A DNA stretch of 62,678 nt from Prevotella sp. (GTDB taxonomy: Bacteria; Bacteroidota; Bacteroidia; Bacteroidales; Bacteroidaceae): positions 1-62,678 of the forward strand of contig JAEEVW010000019.1 of the NCBI GenBank assembly GCA_016291085.1. Direction: 5' to 3'. Positions 52,698-60,746 of this stretch are shown here, piece by piece (positions within the stretch are counted from its first letter, which is position 1; each line of letters starts with the position of its first letter). The notes beneath the pieces are model-generated. The model was not told the origin of the DNA, ran no database searches, and saw nothing but the letters and a program-made list of their open reading frames with translations. The position numbers and the translations under genes were made by a program.

Positions 52698-54440
52698 ATG
52701 CGTATTAAACTGCTGTTTTTGAGTTTGTTCTGTGGCTTGTGTTTGCAGGCTGCCGACATCTATATCACCCCAGACTCGTCGCTGGCTGATGCTGTGCGCA
52801 AGGCTCGCGAGATGCGACGCCTGGGACAGGCTCAGCAGGTGACCATCCACCTCGCTGCCGGAGTCTATCAGTTGTACGAACCCCTGCGCCTGCGCCCTGA
52901 GGACAGCGGCCTGCGCATGCTGGGCAACGGTGCCATCATCAGCGGCGGCATTCCCATTACCGGTTGGAAACACCAGGGCAAACTCCTCGTGGCTGATGTG
53001 CCTGATTTCAATGGCCGTCCTTTTGACTTCCGCCAACTGTGGGTGAATGGCAGGAAGGCTGTCCGTGCTCGCGATGTGAGTGACTTTGAGCAGATGCACC
53101 GCATTCTGACTTACGACAAGAAAAACCGCATCCTCTGGATTCCCAAGAAGGCGGCAGAGAAAATCGTAAATAGTAAATGGTCAAATAGTAAATGTCTGGA
53201 GATGGTTCTCCACGAAATGTGGTGCACCTCTAACCTGCGCATTAAAGGCCTCTCTGTACAAGGTGATTCTGTTGCCGTGACCTTCCACGACCCCGAGGCC
53301 AAGCTGCAGTTCGAACACCCCTGGCCATCGCCAATGACACCCAATACGGGCCATCCCTCGCCGTTCTATCTGGCCAATGCCAAGGAACTTCTCGACGAGC
53401 CAGGTGAGTGGTATCATGACATTCGGGAGCGTAAACTCTATTATATGCCGCGTGCTGGTGAAACAATCCAAGAAGCAATAGTTCCTGTGATTGAAACGTT
53501 GGTGGAGTTTATTGGAAGTGCTGAACGTCCTGTTCGCAACATCACCATCGAGGGCATTACGTTCAGTCATACCACCTGGATGCGACCATCGGAAAAAGGC
53601 CATGTTCCTTTGCAGGCGGGCATGTATCTCGTGGAGGCTTATAAGTTGCGCCCTCAGATTGATCGCCCCAACAACCACAAGCTCGACAATCAAGGCTGGC
53701 TGGGCCGTGCTGATGCTGCCGTGGAACTGCGCCATACGGAGAACATCAATTTCAAGGGTTGTCGCTTTGAACACCTGGGCGGTTCTGGGCTGGATTATGT
53801 CGTGGGCTGTCACGGCGGAAGTGTGACACACAGCACCTTTACCGACATTGCCATGAATGGTTTTGTCTGTGGCTCGTTCTCACCCGAGGGCTTGGAGACC
53901 CATTTGCCTTATCAGCCTACAGACTTCCGTGAGGTGTGCACTCGCCAGGAGGTCAGCGACTGCCATTTCTACGACGTTACCAACGAGGACTGGGGCTGTG
54001 TGGCCATCTGTGCGGGTTATGTGTCGGACATCAACATCGAGCACAACACCATCCACAACGTCTCCTATACCGGCATCTCGCTGGGGTGGGGATGGAACCG
54101 CGACCTGGTGTGCATGAAGAACAATCGCGTGCATGCCAATCTCATCTACAACTATGCCCAGCACATGTATGACTGTGCAGGCATCTATACCCTGGGCAAT
54201 CAGCCGGGTACGCTCATCAGCGAGAATGTGGTGCGCGACATTGCGAAGCCCTCCTATGTGCACGACCCGAACCATTGGTTCTACCTTTATACCGACGAGG
54301 GGTCTAGCAACATCACGATGAAGGACAACTGGACCCCCGAGGAGAAATTCCTGAAGAATGCCAACGGTCCTGGCAACGTGTGGGAAAACAACGGCCCGCA
54401 AGTCAGCGAGCAGATAAAGAATCATGCTGGCAAAAGATAA
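52698..54440 (+). CDS. Secreted parallel beta-helix protein (GH141-like), paralogue
   Basis: This 580-residue protein has a signal peptide (LLFLSLFCGLCLQA) and the same build as the 43707 gene, with EPLRLRPEDSG, FSHTTWMRPSEKGHVPLQ and SYTGISLGWGWNRDLVCMKNN. It has an additional N-terminal beta strand set and AGIYTLGNQPG near the end. Residues ~157-167 (VNSKWSNSK) come from an AT-rich repeated segment at 53166-53194 that the paralogue lacks. It probably cleaves a fucosyl, xylosyl or similar link in pectin. Its stop is 27 bp before GH78. Confidence 0.78.
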   Translation: MRIKLLFLSLFCGLCLQAADIYITPDSSLADAVRKAREMRRLGQAQQVTIHLAAGVYQLYEPLRLRPEDSGLRMLGNGAIISGGIPITGWKHQGKLLVADVPDFNGRPFDFRQLWVNGRKAVRARDVSDFEQMHRILTYDKKNRILWIPKKAAEKIVNSKWSNSKCLEMVLHEMWCTSNLRIKGLSVQGDSVAVTFHDPEAKLQFEHPWPSPMTPNTGHPSPFYLANAKELLDEPGEWYHDIRERKLYYMPRAGETIQEAIVPVIETLVEFIGSAERPVRNITIEGITFSHTTWMRPSEKGHVPLQAGMYLVEAYKLRPQIDRPNNHKLDNQGWLGRADAAVELRHTENINFKGCRFEHLGGSGLDYVVGCHGGSVTHSTFTDIAMNGFVCGSFSPEGLETHLPYQPTDFREVCTRQEVSDCHFYDVTNEDWGCVAICAGYVSDINIEHNTIHNVSYTGISLGWGWNRDLVCMKNNRVHANLIYNYAQHMYDCAGIYTLGNQPGTLISENVVRDIAKPSYVHDPNHWFYLYTDEGSSNITMKDNWTPEEKFLKNANGPGNVWENNGPQVSEQIKNHAGKR

Positions 54441-54467
54441 TGTTCAATGTTCAATCTTCAATGTTCA

Positions 54468-56600
54468 ATGAATAAAGCAACATGGATTTGGTATCCCGGT
54501 GACTTCGAGGTCTGGCTGGGCAACATCTTTAACAACCGCAGGACGGAGCGTGGGGCGATGTTCCCTCCGTTCTGGAAACAGGACTCCCACTGGGTGACGG
54601 TAGAGTTTTCGAAGGCTTTCGTGCTCGATGAGGACGAGGAGATTACCATTGCCTGCGAGGGGCAATTCAACCTGGCGCTGGACGGTAAGCTGCAGTTTGG
54701 CCAACCCAAGACTTTCCTTGTTCCCAAAGGCGCACACAAGTTGAATCTGAAGGTGTGGAACCAGGCTACGCCGCCAGCCCTCTTCATCGATGGCAGGACC
54801 ATCCATACCGACTCCACATGGCTGGCCACCTACGAGGACAAGCTGTGGATTGACGAGAATGGTGTGGCGCATGGCTCAGGCATCTATGTGCCTGCTGCCT
54901 CGTGGTGCTTCAACAGCCCGGACAACCCGCTGTCCGCTTATCATTTGAAGCGCGAAGAACGCCGCCCTGTGTCTGCCATTGTTCCCGATGGTTCTTTGAC
55001 CGATGGTCAAAGTGTGGCGTTGCAATCTCCGTCGGGCCTCCTCTACGACTTCGGGCAGGAAACCTTCGGCTATCTGAAGGTAAAAGGATTAAAAGGCACC
55101 ATTCGCATCTACTATGGAGAGAGCCGCGAGGAAGCCCTCGACAAGGAGCATTGCGAAACGCTGGACGTCTATACTGTCTGTTGCGACTCAGTCGCAACAA
55201 ACGAGACCGTTTGTGGCAGCAAGGCCTTCCGCTATGTCTACATCGAGAAAGACGAAGGTGCCAGTTACGACGACGTGCTGATGGACTACGAGTTTGCAGC
55301 GTTCGATGAGAGCCACAGCGGTTCCTTCCGTTGCTCTGACGACGACATCAACCGTATCTGGGACGTGGCAGCCTACACGATGGACCTGACCACCCGTGAG
55401 TTCTTCATGGACGGCATCAAGCGCGACCGATGGACATGGTCGGGCGATGCCATTCAGTCGTATCTGATGAACTACTATCTGCGCTTCGACACGGAGTGTG
55501 TGAAGCGTACTATCCGACAGCTGCGCGGCAAGGACCCCGTCACAGCCCACATCAACACCATTATGGACTACACGTTCTACTGGTTCAAGTCCATACTCGA
55601 CTACTACCAGTACACCGGTGACAAGGCCTTTGTGCGCGAGATGTGGCCCCGCATGGAGACTATGATGGACTACGTGTTGAGTCGTACCAACAGCGAAGGC
55701 ATGGCCGAGGGACAGCCGGACGACTGGATTTTTGTCGACTGGGTGGACTTCCCCATGCACAAGCGCGGCACGCTGTGTTTTGAGCAGATTCTGTTCTGTA
55801 AGGCCTTGGAAACAATGGCCATTTGTGCCGATGTCCTCTTCACGGCTTGTTGCGACTCAGTCGCAACAGACGATGTAGAAAGGACGGTTTATGCTCTTAG
55901 TCATAAGAAGTACCGCATTCTGGCCGAGAACCTGCGCAACAAGATCAAGCAGACTTTCTGGAGCTACGAGCAGAAACTGTACTATCACGCCATCGAGGAC
56001 GGTCAGATGAACCGTCAGGTCACTAAGTTCCCCAACATGTTTGCCATTCTCTACGGTCTGTCGTACAAGGAGGAACAGAAGGAGATTATGCAGAGCGTGA
56101 TGCTGAATCCTGCCATTCCGCCCATCACTACGCCCTATATGCGTTTCTACGAACTGGAGACGCTGTGCATGATGGGTTATCACCGCGAGGTGCTCAAGGA
56201 GATGCGCGACTACTGGGGTGGCATGATTCGTGAGGGAGCCACGTCGTTCTGGGAGAAATACAATCCCGGTGAGACCGGCGTGCAGCATCTGGCCATGTAT
56301 GGCCGTCCCTATGGCAAGTCACTGTGCCACGCCTGGGGAGCCTCACCGGTCTATCTGTTGGGCAAGTATTACCTGGGTGTCAGTCCCACCAAGCCGGGCT
56401 ACGAGGAATATGTCGTGGAACCCCATTTGGGCGACTTAGAGTGGATGCAGGGCGATGTGCCTACACCCTTCGGTCTGATTCATGTTGAGATGGATGCCAA
56501 GCAAATAAAGATACGTGCCACGGGAGGCCGCGGCACGCTCGTTTATGGAGACCGTCAGGTTAGCATCGAGGCTAACCGTGACGTCATCATGCAAATTTAA
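54468..56600 (+). CDS. Glycoside hydrolase family 78 alpha-L-rhamnosidase
   Basis: This 710-residue enzyme has N-terminal beta-sandwich domains (WIWYPGDFEVW, LLYDFGQETFGYLKVK) and an (alpha/alpha)6 barrel. The catalytic region MDGIKRDRWTWSGDAIQS is the GH78 signature with the general acid Asp/Glu set. WDWIFVDWVDFP-like and EGATSFWEKY regions follow. No signal peptide is present. Two identical palindrome inserts encode CCDSVAT at residues 238-244 and 461-467. I start at 54468; the longer frame begins in a duplicated TTCAATGTTCAA tract. The 3' end overlaps the convergent zinc dehydrogenase gene by 14 bp. Confidence 0.9.
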   Translation: MNKATWIWYPGDFEVWLGNIFNNRRTERGAMFPPFWKQDSHWVTVEFSKAFVLDEDEEITIACEGQFNLALDGKLQFGQPKTFLVPKGAHKLNLKVWNQATPPALFIDGRTIHTDSTWLATYEDKLWIDENGVAHGSGIYVPAASWCFNSPDNPLSAYHLKREERRPVSAIVPDGSLTDGQSVALQSPSGLLYDFGQETFGYLKVKGLKGTIRIYYGESREEALDKEHCETLDVYTVCCDSVATNETVCGSKAFRYVYIEKDEGASYDDVLMDYEFAAFDESHSGSFRCSDDDINRIWDVAAYTMDLTTREFFMDGIKRDRWTWSGDAIQSYLMNYYLRFDTECVKRTIRQLRGKDPVTAHINTIMDYTFYWFKSILDYYQYTGDKAFVREMWPRMETMMDYVLSRTNSEGMAEGQPDDWIFVDWVDFPMHKRGTLCFEQILFCKALETMAICADVLFTACCDSVATDDVERTVYALSHKKYRILAENLRNKIKQTFWSYEQKLYYHAIEDGQMNRQVTKFPNMFAILYGLSYKEEQKEIMQSVMLNPAIPPITTPYMRFYELETLCMMGYHREVLKEMRDYWGGMIREGATSFWEKYNPGETGVQHLAMYGRPYGKSLCHAWGASPVYLLGKYYLGVSPTKPGYEEYVVEPHLGDLEWMQGDVPTPFGLIHVEMDAKQIKIRATGGRGTLVYGDRQVSIEANRDVIMQI
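55179..55199 (+). repeat. 21-bp palindromic coding insert, copy 2 (GH78 gene)
   Basis: Identical over 21 bp to the copies at 45782 and 55848. It is read in the same frame (CCDSVAT), followed by AAC as in copy 1. Confidence 0.9.
55848..55868 (+). repeat. 21-bp palindromic coding insert, copy 3 (GH78 gene)
   Basis: A third identical 21-bp copy, again read as CCDSVAT. The following codon is GAC instead of AAC. Confidence 0.9.
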
Positions 56601-57606
56601 CCAGAATACGGAACACCTTTGCCGGAGCCTGCATCCATTGTTGCATGGCTTCTTCGGCGTGCTCGGGCGTTACCTCATTGCTAATCAGGATATCGTACGG
56701 CGGGTTGTTTTTTTCCAGATAACGGATGACACCCTCGAAGTCCTCGGGCTGGGCATTGCGCGAGCCGCGAATGTCGAGTTCTTTCTGTACGAAAAGCTTG
56801 GTAGTGAAGCTGACGTCCTGCTTGGCATAGCCGATGCATACCACGCGACCTGTGAAGGCCACTTCGTTGACAGCCATTTGGTAAGTAACGGGAGCACCAA
56901 CAGCCTCGATAACCACGTCGGGACCGGCACCGTTGGTGATTTCCTGCAAGCGCTCGTGGACATTTTCCTTGGCGGAGTTGATGGTATATTCTGCACCAAG
57001 GCCACGGACAATCTCCAGCTTCTCGTCATCCATATCGCAGGCAATGACCTTGGCACCGCGCATGATAGCACGAACCACAGCACCGACACCCACCATACCA
57101 CAGCCAATAACCATGACGGTGTCGGTGTCTACGACCTGTGCACGACTCACGGCATGGAATCCCACGCTCATGGGCTCAATCAGGGCAGCGTGCTCAACGG
57201 TGATGTTGCCGATGGGGATGACTTTCTGCCAGGGAATGGCAATGTATTCGCGCATGGCACCGTTGCGCTGCACGCCCAGCGTCTCGTTGTGCTGGCAGGC
57301 ATTGTAGCGGCGGTTCTTGCACGACGGACAGTGGCCGCAGTTGGTATAGGGATTCACGGTGACGGCCATTCCCGGACATAAATGCCCGGGCACAGCGGCT
57401 CCCACCTCTGCAATCTCGGCACCAATCTCGTGACCGGGAATGACGGGCATCTTCACCATCGGGTTCAGTCCGCGATAGGTGTTCAGGTCGCTTCCGCAGA
57501 AGCCAACATAATGAATCTTCAGCAGCACCTCGTCGGCGCCGCATTGGGGTTTCTCCATCTCTACCACCTTCATCACCGAAGGCTCTGTAATTTGTATTGC
57601 TTTCAT
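56587..57606 (-). CDS. Zinc-type alcohol dehydrogenase, probable L-galactonate 5-dehydrogenase
   Basis: This 339-residue MDR enzyme has the GroES-like domain with VGFCGSDLNTYRG, the catalytic zinc region GHEIGAEI and the structural zinc cysteines in NCGHCPSCKNRRYNAC. The Rossmann motif VMVIGCGMVGVGAVV follows. It resembles LgoD/L-galactonate oxidoreductases and sorbitol dehydrogenases. With the neighbouring lactonase and aldo/keto reductase, oxidation of L-galactonate to D-tagaturonate is the most likely role; L-threonine- or L-idonate-type dehydrogenase activity remains possible. It is the last gene of the minus-strand trio. Confidence 0.8.
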   Translation of the reverse strand: MKAIQITEPSVMKVVEMEKPQCGADEVLLKIHYVGFCGSDLNTYRGLNPMVKMPVIPGHEIGAEIAEVGAAVPGHLCPGMAVTVNPYTNCGHCPSCKNRRYNACQHNETLGVQRNGAMREYIAIPWQKVIPIGNITVEHAALIEPMSVGFHAVSRAQVVDTDTVMVIGCGMVGVGAVVRAIMRGAKVIACDMDDEKLEIVRGLGAEYTINSAKENVHERLQEITNGAGPDVVIEAVGAPVTYQMAVNEVAFTGRVVCIGYAKQDVSFTTKLFVQKELDIRGSRNAQPEDFEGVIRYLEKNNPPYDILISNEVTPEHAEEAMQQWMQAPAKVFRILVKFA

Positions 57607-57684
57607 CGAAGTAATTTACTATTTTACGATTTACAATTTACTATTTATTTACTAATTTGACAATTTTACTATTTGCCGACAATT

Positions 57685-58596
57685 CTATTCACTCATGTTT
57701 TTAATGTAGGGCAGGTCGACGAGTTCGCCGAAGCCGAAGAACTGCTTGGCGTTATCGCTTAGGAATAGGCGCTTCTGCTCGTCGGTCAGTTCCTGGCTCT
57801 TGGTTACGAAGTCGTACGACATCTTGTACGTGATGGCGGTGATGGTGCGCGGATAGTCCGAGCCCCACATCAACTTCTGCCAGCCCACCTCATCGGCAGC
57901 CTCGCGGATGGCACGAATAGCCGAGGGGAATGGGTAGAACTCGTCGTTGAACAGCCACGTGATGCCACCGCTCTCGATGTAGACATTCTCGTGGCGGGCC
58001 AGTCGGATTTGACTCATCCAGTTCGGGCGCGTCACCATGCCGAAATGGCCGATGGCTATCTTCAGGCGGGGGCACTCCTGGATGATATCTTCCATCTGTG
58101 CTACCTGCGCGTCGCCGTCCTGCAACTCGATGCCGAGGATGACGCCCTTCTGTTCCATCATGCGCAGCATTTGAAGCATCTCGTCGCTGAGGAACTGCTG
58201 CGGCAGACGGGCGGCAGGAACCTTAATGCCGCGGAATCCCTTGTCGATGAGGCTTTTGGCCTCCTCACAGAATCCCTTCTTCCGCAATTCGGGCATACCG
58301 AAACAGAAGAATCGGGTAGGGTAGCGCTGCTGGACTTGGAGGAGGTAGGCGTTCTGCACGCCGTCGATGAATTCCTGTGTGATGACAGCTGCCGATACCT
58401 GCGCATAGTCCATGTTCGACAGGAACCGCTCGGCGGTGTTCTGCCCGTCAGTCATATAGGGCGGCAGCATCTGGCGCTCCTCGCCAAAGAACAGCGAGCG
58501 GCTGCGGTTTGGCTCCAAGGGGTGAATGGGGGAACCATTCACCAGCGTGTCCACGTTCAGCCACAAATGGGCGTGCGCATCAATAATGGATATCAT
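57685..58596 (-). CDS. Amidohydrolase, probable L-galactono-1,5-lactonase
   Basis: This 303-residue TIM-barrel hydrolase of the COG3618 lactonase group has the metal-site IIDAHAHLW at the start, IKVPAARLPQQF, KIAIGHFGM and MWGSDYPRTI with the catalytic Asp. COG3618 members include sugar-acid lactonases. The same trio of families in Bacteroides vulgatus metabolises L-galactose, where this member hydrolyses L-galactono-1,5-lactone. I use the ATG at 58596; the earlier one adds three residues. It lies 78 bp upstream of the zinc dehydrogenase across an AT-rich TTACTATTT repeat tract. Confidence 0.8.
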   Translation of the reverse strand: MISIIDAHAHLWLNVDTLVNGSPIHPLEPNRSRSLFFGEERQMLPPYMTDGQNTAERFLSNMDYAQVSAAVITQEFIDGVQNAYLLQVQQRYPTRFFCFGMPELRKKGFCEEAKSLIDKGFRGIKVPAARLPQQFLSDEMLQMLRMMEQKGVILGIELQDGDAQVAQMEDIIQECPRLKIAIGHFGMVTRPNWMSQIRLARHENVYIESGGITWLFNDEFYPFPSAIRAIREAADEVGWQKLMWGSDYPRTITAITYKMSYDFVTKSQELTDEQKRLFLSDNAKQFFGFGELVDLPYIKNMSE

Positions 58597-58629
58597 AATT
58601 CTCAATTCTCAATTGTCAATTCTCAATTG

Positions 58630-59577
58630 TTACGTGTTCGCCCAACTGACTCGCTGTTGGTCACCAATAATGTCGCGAACCTCGCGAACCAGCTGCTCGT
58701 CCATCGGTTCCTCGATGTAGCTGATGTTCGTCTTGATGGCCTCGGGGCGCGTGGTGCTAAACACCGTGCTGGCAATGCGGGGATACGAGCACGAGAACTG
58801 CATGGCAAGTTTCTCGATGGGGTAGCCCTTCTGCTTGCAATGCTCGGCAGCACGCTTGCAGGCCTCTACCAAAGGCTTGGGGGCAGGGTGCCAGTCGGGT
58901 ACGCCACGCTCGGTCAGCAAACCCATGCTAAATGGTGATGCCGACAGCACACCAATGCCGCGCTCGTCGAAGAATTCCATGAAGTCGACCAGCTTGTCGT
59001 CGCACAGGCAGTAGTGGCAGAAGTTCATCACCGACTCCACCATGCCCGGCTCCGAGTGCTCAATGACCCAGCGCAGGTTCTCCAGCTGCAGGTCGGTAAT
59101 ACCTACATGCCGTACCACACCCTCACGTTTCAGTTCGTGCAGGGCGGGCAGTGTCTCGTCGACCACTTTTTGCAGGTCACCCTCCATACGGCCCTGGAAC
59201 TCGATGTCGTGCACGTTGATGATGTCGATATAGTCGATGTTCAGACGCTCCAGGCTCTCGTACACGCTCTCCTTGGCGCGGCGGGCCGAATAGTCCCACG
59301 TGTTGACACCGTCCTTGCCATAGCGGCCCACCTTGGTCGACAGATAGTACTTGTCGCGGGGAATATCCTTCAAGGCCTTACCGAGCACGGTTTCTGCTTT
59401 GTAGTGGCCGTAGTAGGGCGACACGTCGATGATGTTGATACCGGCATCCACGGCGGCAAACACCGCGTCGATGCCCCTGTTCTCGTTGAAAGAGTGGAAC
59501 ACCCCACCCAAAGAAGAGGCGCCGAAGCCCAGCTCCGACACCTCAATTCCTGTATTTCCTAATTTTCTATACTGCAT
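58630..59577 (-). CDS. Aldo/keto reductase, probable L-galactose dehydrogenase
   Basis: This 315-residue AKR resembles plant and bacterial L-galactose or D-threo-aldose dehydrogenases. It has YRKLGNTGIEVSELGFGASSLGG, DVSPYYGHYKAETVLGKAL with the catalytic Tyr, STKVGRYG with the catalytic Lys, and DIINVHDIEF with the catalytic His. It would oxidise L-galactose to its lactone, the substrate of the lactonase 33 bp downstream. It starts the minus-strand trio. L-fucose or D-arabinose could also be substrates. Confidence 0.8.
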   Translation of the reverse strand: MQYRKLGNTGIEVSELGFGASSLGGVFHSFNENRGIDAVFAAVDAGINIIDVSPYYGHYKAETVLGKALKDIPRDKYYLSTKVGRYGKDGVNTWDYSARRAKESVYESLERLNIDYIDIINVHDIEFQGRMEGDLQKVVDETLPALHELKREGVVRHVGITDLQLENLRWVIEHSEPGMVESVMNFCHYCLCDDKLVDFMEFFDERGIGVLSASPFSMGLLTERGVPDWHPAPKPLVEACKRAAEHCKQKGYPIEKLAMQFSCSYPRIASTVFSTTRPEAIKTNISYIEEPMDEQLVREVRDIIGDQQRVSWANT

Positions 59578-59613
59578 AGAAAACCAATCCGTTAAATCCG
59601 TGTAATCCGTTGT

Positions 59614-59868
59614 TTACCACGGCATCATGTCACGTTCGTCGGGACGGTGAGCCTTGTTGTCCTCACCCAGCACATACACCTGCAGGTCCTGGAAATAACC
59701 CGTCTCGTCCTGCAGCGCCTTCAGCTCAGCCTTCGTCTCCTCATAGCCTTTCAGGAACTCCTTGGCCGATGCCAGATGGTTAGTAAACTCCAGCTTCTTG
59801 TTCGCTCTGTCCAATACGGAGATGTACTCATCCTTCGTGCGATCTCCAATCACAAATTTCTTACTCAT
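59614..59868 (-). CDS. Small helical protein of unknown function
   Basis: This 84-residue, highly charged protein starts MSKKFVIGDRTKDEY and is mostly helical (ASAKEFLKGYEETKAELKALQ). It ends PDERDMMPW. There is no signal or membrane segment. I do not recognise a family. It has a clean promoter 32 bp upstream and lies 36 bp before the aldo/keto reductase gene, so it might head that operon. Confidence 0.65.
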   Translation of the reverse strand: MSKKFVIGDRTKDEYISVLDRANKKLEFTNHLASAKEFLKGYEETKAELKALQDETGYFQDLQVYVLGEDNKAHRPDERDMMPW

Positions 59869-59899
59869 AGTTTTCTCGATGTTTTAATTGTTTCGTGCT

Positions 59900-59908
59900 G
59901 CAAAGATA
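59900..59908 (-). promoter_or_regulatory. -7 element for the 84-aa gene and L-galactose trio
   Basis: On the minus strand this reads TATCTTTGC, 32 bp before the start at 59868. Confidence 0.65.
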
Positions 59909-59980
59909 CGAAGAAATTCCGCATTTCGGTTCAAGAATTAAGAATTATTTAACGTAATCGTTATTTTATGCCTTTTCACC

Positions 59981-60574
59981 CTACTCTTCGAATCCTATCG
60001 GGCCGTTGTTATCGCCGCCGCCGCCATTGTCGCCACCGCCGTTGTCGCCGCCGCCAGGAGTGATGGTGCCCGTGCCACCGCCGTTGTTGTCACCGCCGCC
60101 GCCGCTGCCCGTGCCGCTGCCGCCGTCCGTAATGTCCTCGTCCTCGACGGCTGCGCCCGATGCGTCGACGCGCTGCCACGACACCTCGGCGGCAAACTGT
60201 GCGCTATACTTCGGGCTGACCGATGCGCCCAGCCGGCTCTTTGCCCCGGCAATCGAGAACTTTGACGCCGTCGCCACTTCGATAATATTCCCATGGTCGT
60301 CCTTCTTGTCCTTTATAGAGGCCATAATGTTAGGATAGACAAACAGGAACTGCTCGCCCACGGCACAGCGGAATCCCTTCAGCACGTTGCGCTTCACCGC
60401 CTTCATGTACTCCGTCACCGCCGCGCGCATCAGCGACGGCTCGATGCTGGTGTTCTCGCAAGCCTCCTCGCAGACCTCCAGGAAGTCAAGCGATCCGTTC
60501 ACTACGGGTACTGCATAGAAGCTATGCGTCCCCACCTTCGTGTTCTCTTTGATAGTGTACTTTACCTTTGCCAT
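59981..60574 (-). CDS. HU/IHF-type DNA-binding protein with Gly/Asn/Asp-rich tail
   Basis: This 197-residue protein has an HU-like N-terminal domain of the HU-HIG group (residues ~1-130: KYTIKENTKVGTHSFYA, RAAVTEYMKAVKRNVLKGF, FSIAGAKSRLGASVSPKYSAQF). The last ~55 residues are low-complexity repeats of GGGDNGGG and GGGTGT. The tail is encoded by a run of CCGCCGCC-type triplets, which may change length by slippage. Such proteins are common in Bacteroidota, and bulk DNA organisation is presumed. Its upstream region carries a 3 x 22-bp array. Confidence 0.85.
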   Translation of the reverse strand: MAKVKYTIKENTKVGTHSFYAVPVVNGSLDFLEVCEEACENTSIEPSLMRAAVTEYMKAVKRNVLKGFRCAVGEQFLFVYPNIMASIKDKKDDHGNIIEVATASKFSIAGAKSRLGASVSPKYSAQFAAEVSWQRVDASGAAVEDEDITDGGSGTGSGGGGDNNGGGTGTITPGGGDNGGGDNGGGGDNNGPIGFEE

Positions 60575-60612
60575 AATTGATAGAAATTTTAGTTGTTATT
60601 AATAGGAAAAAT

Positions 60613-60678
60613 AGTTTCAGTACTAACTCCGCGGAGTTTCAGTACTAACTCGCCGGAGTTTCAGTACTAACTCCAAAA
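60613..60678. repeat. Tandem array, 3 x 22 bp
   Basis: Three 22-bp units starting AGTTTCAGTACTAACTC end in CGCGG, GCCGG and CAAAA. They lie in the leader region of the HU-type gene; the likely promoter for it is a TTAATTTGC-like box near 60697-60705. Confidence 0.85.
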
Positions 60679-60746
60679 TGCCTCCCAAGGCTTCCGTCTG
60701 CAAATTAACGAAAAAACTTCCACAAGAAAAAAGGCTTAGCTTTTTT

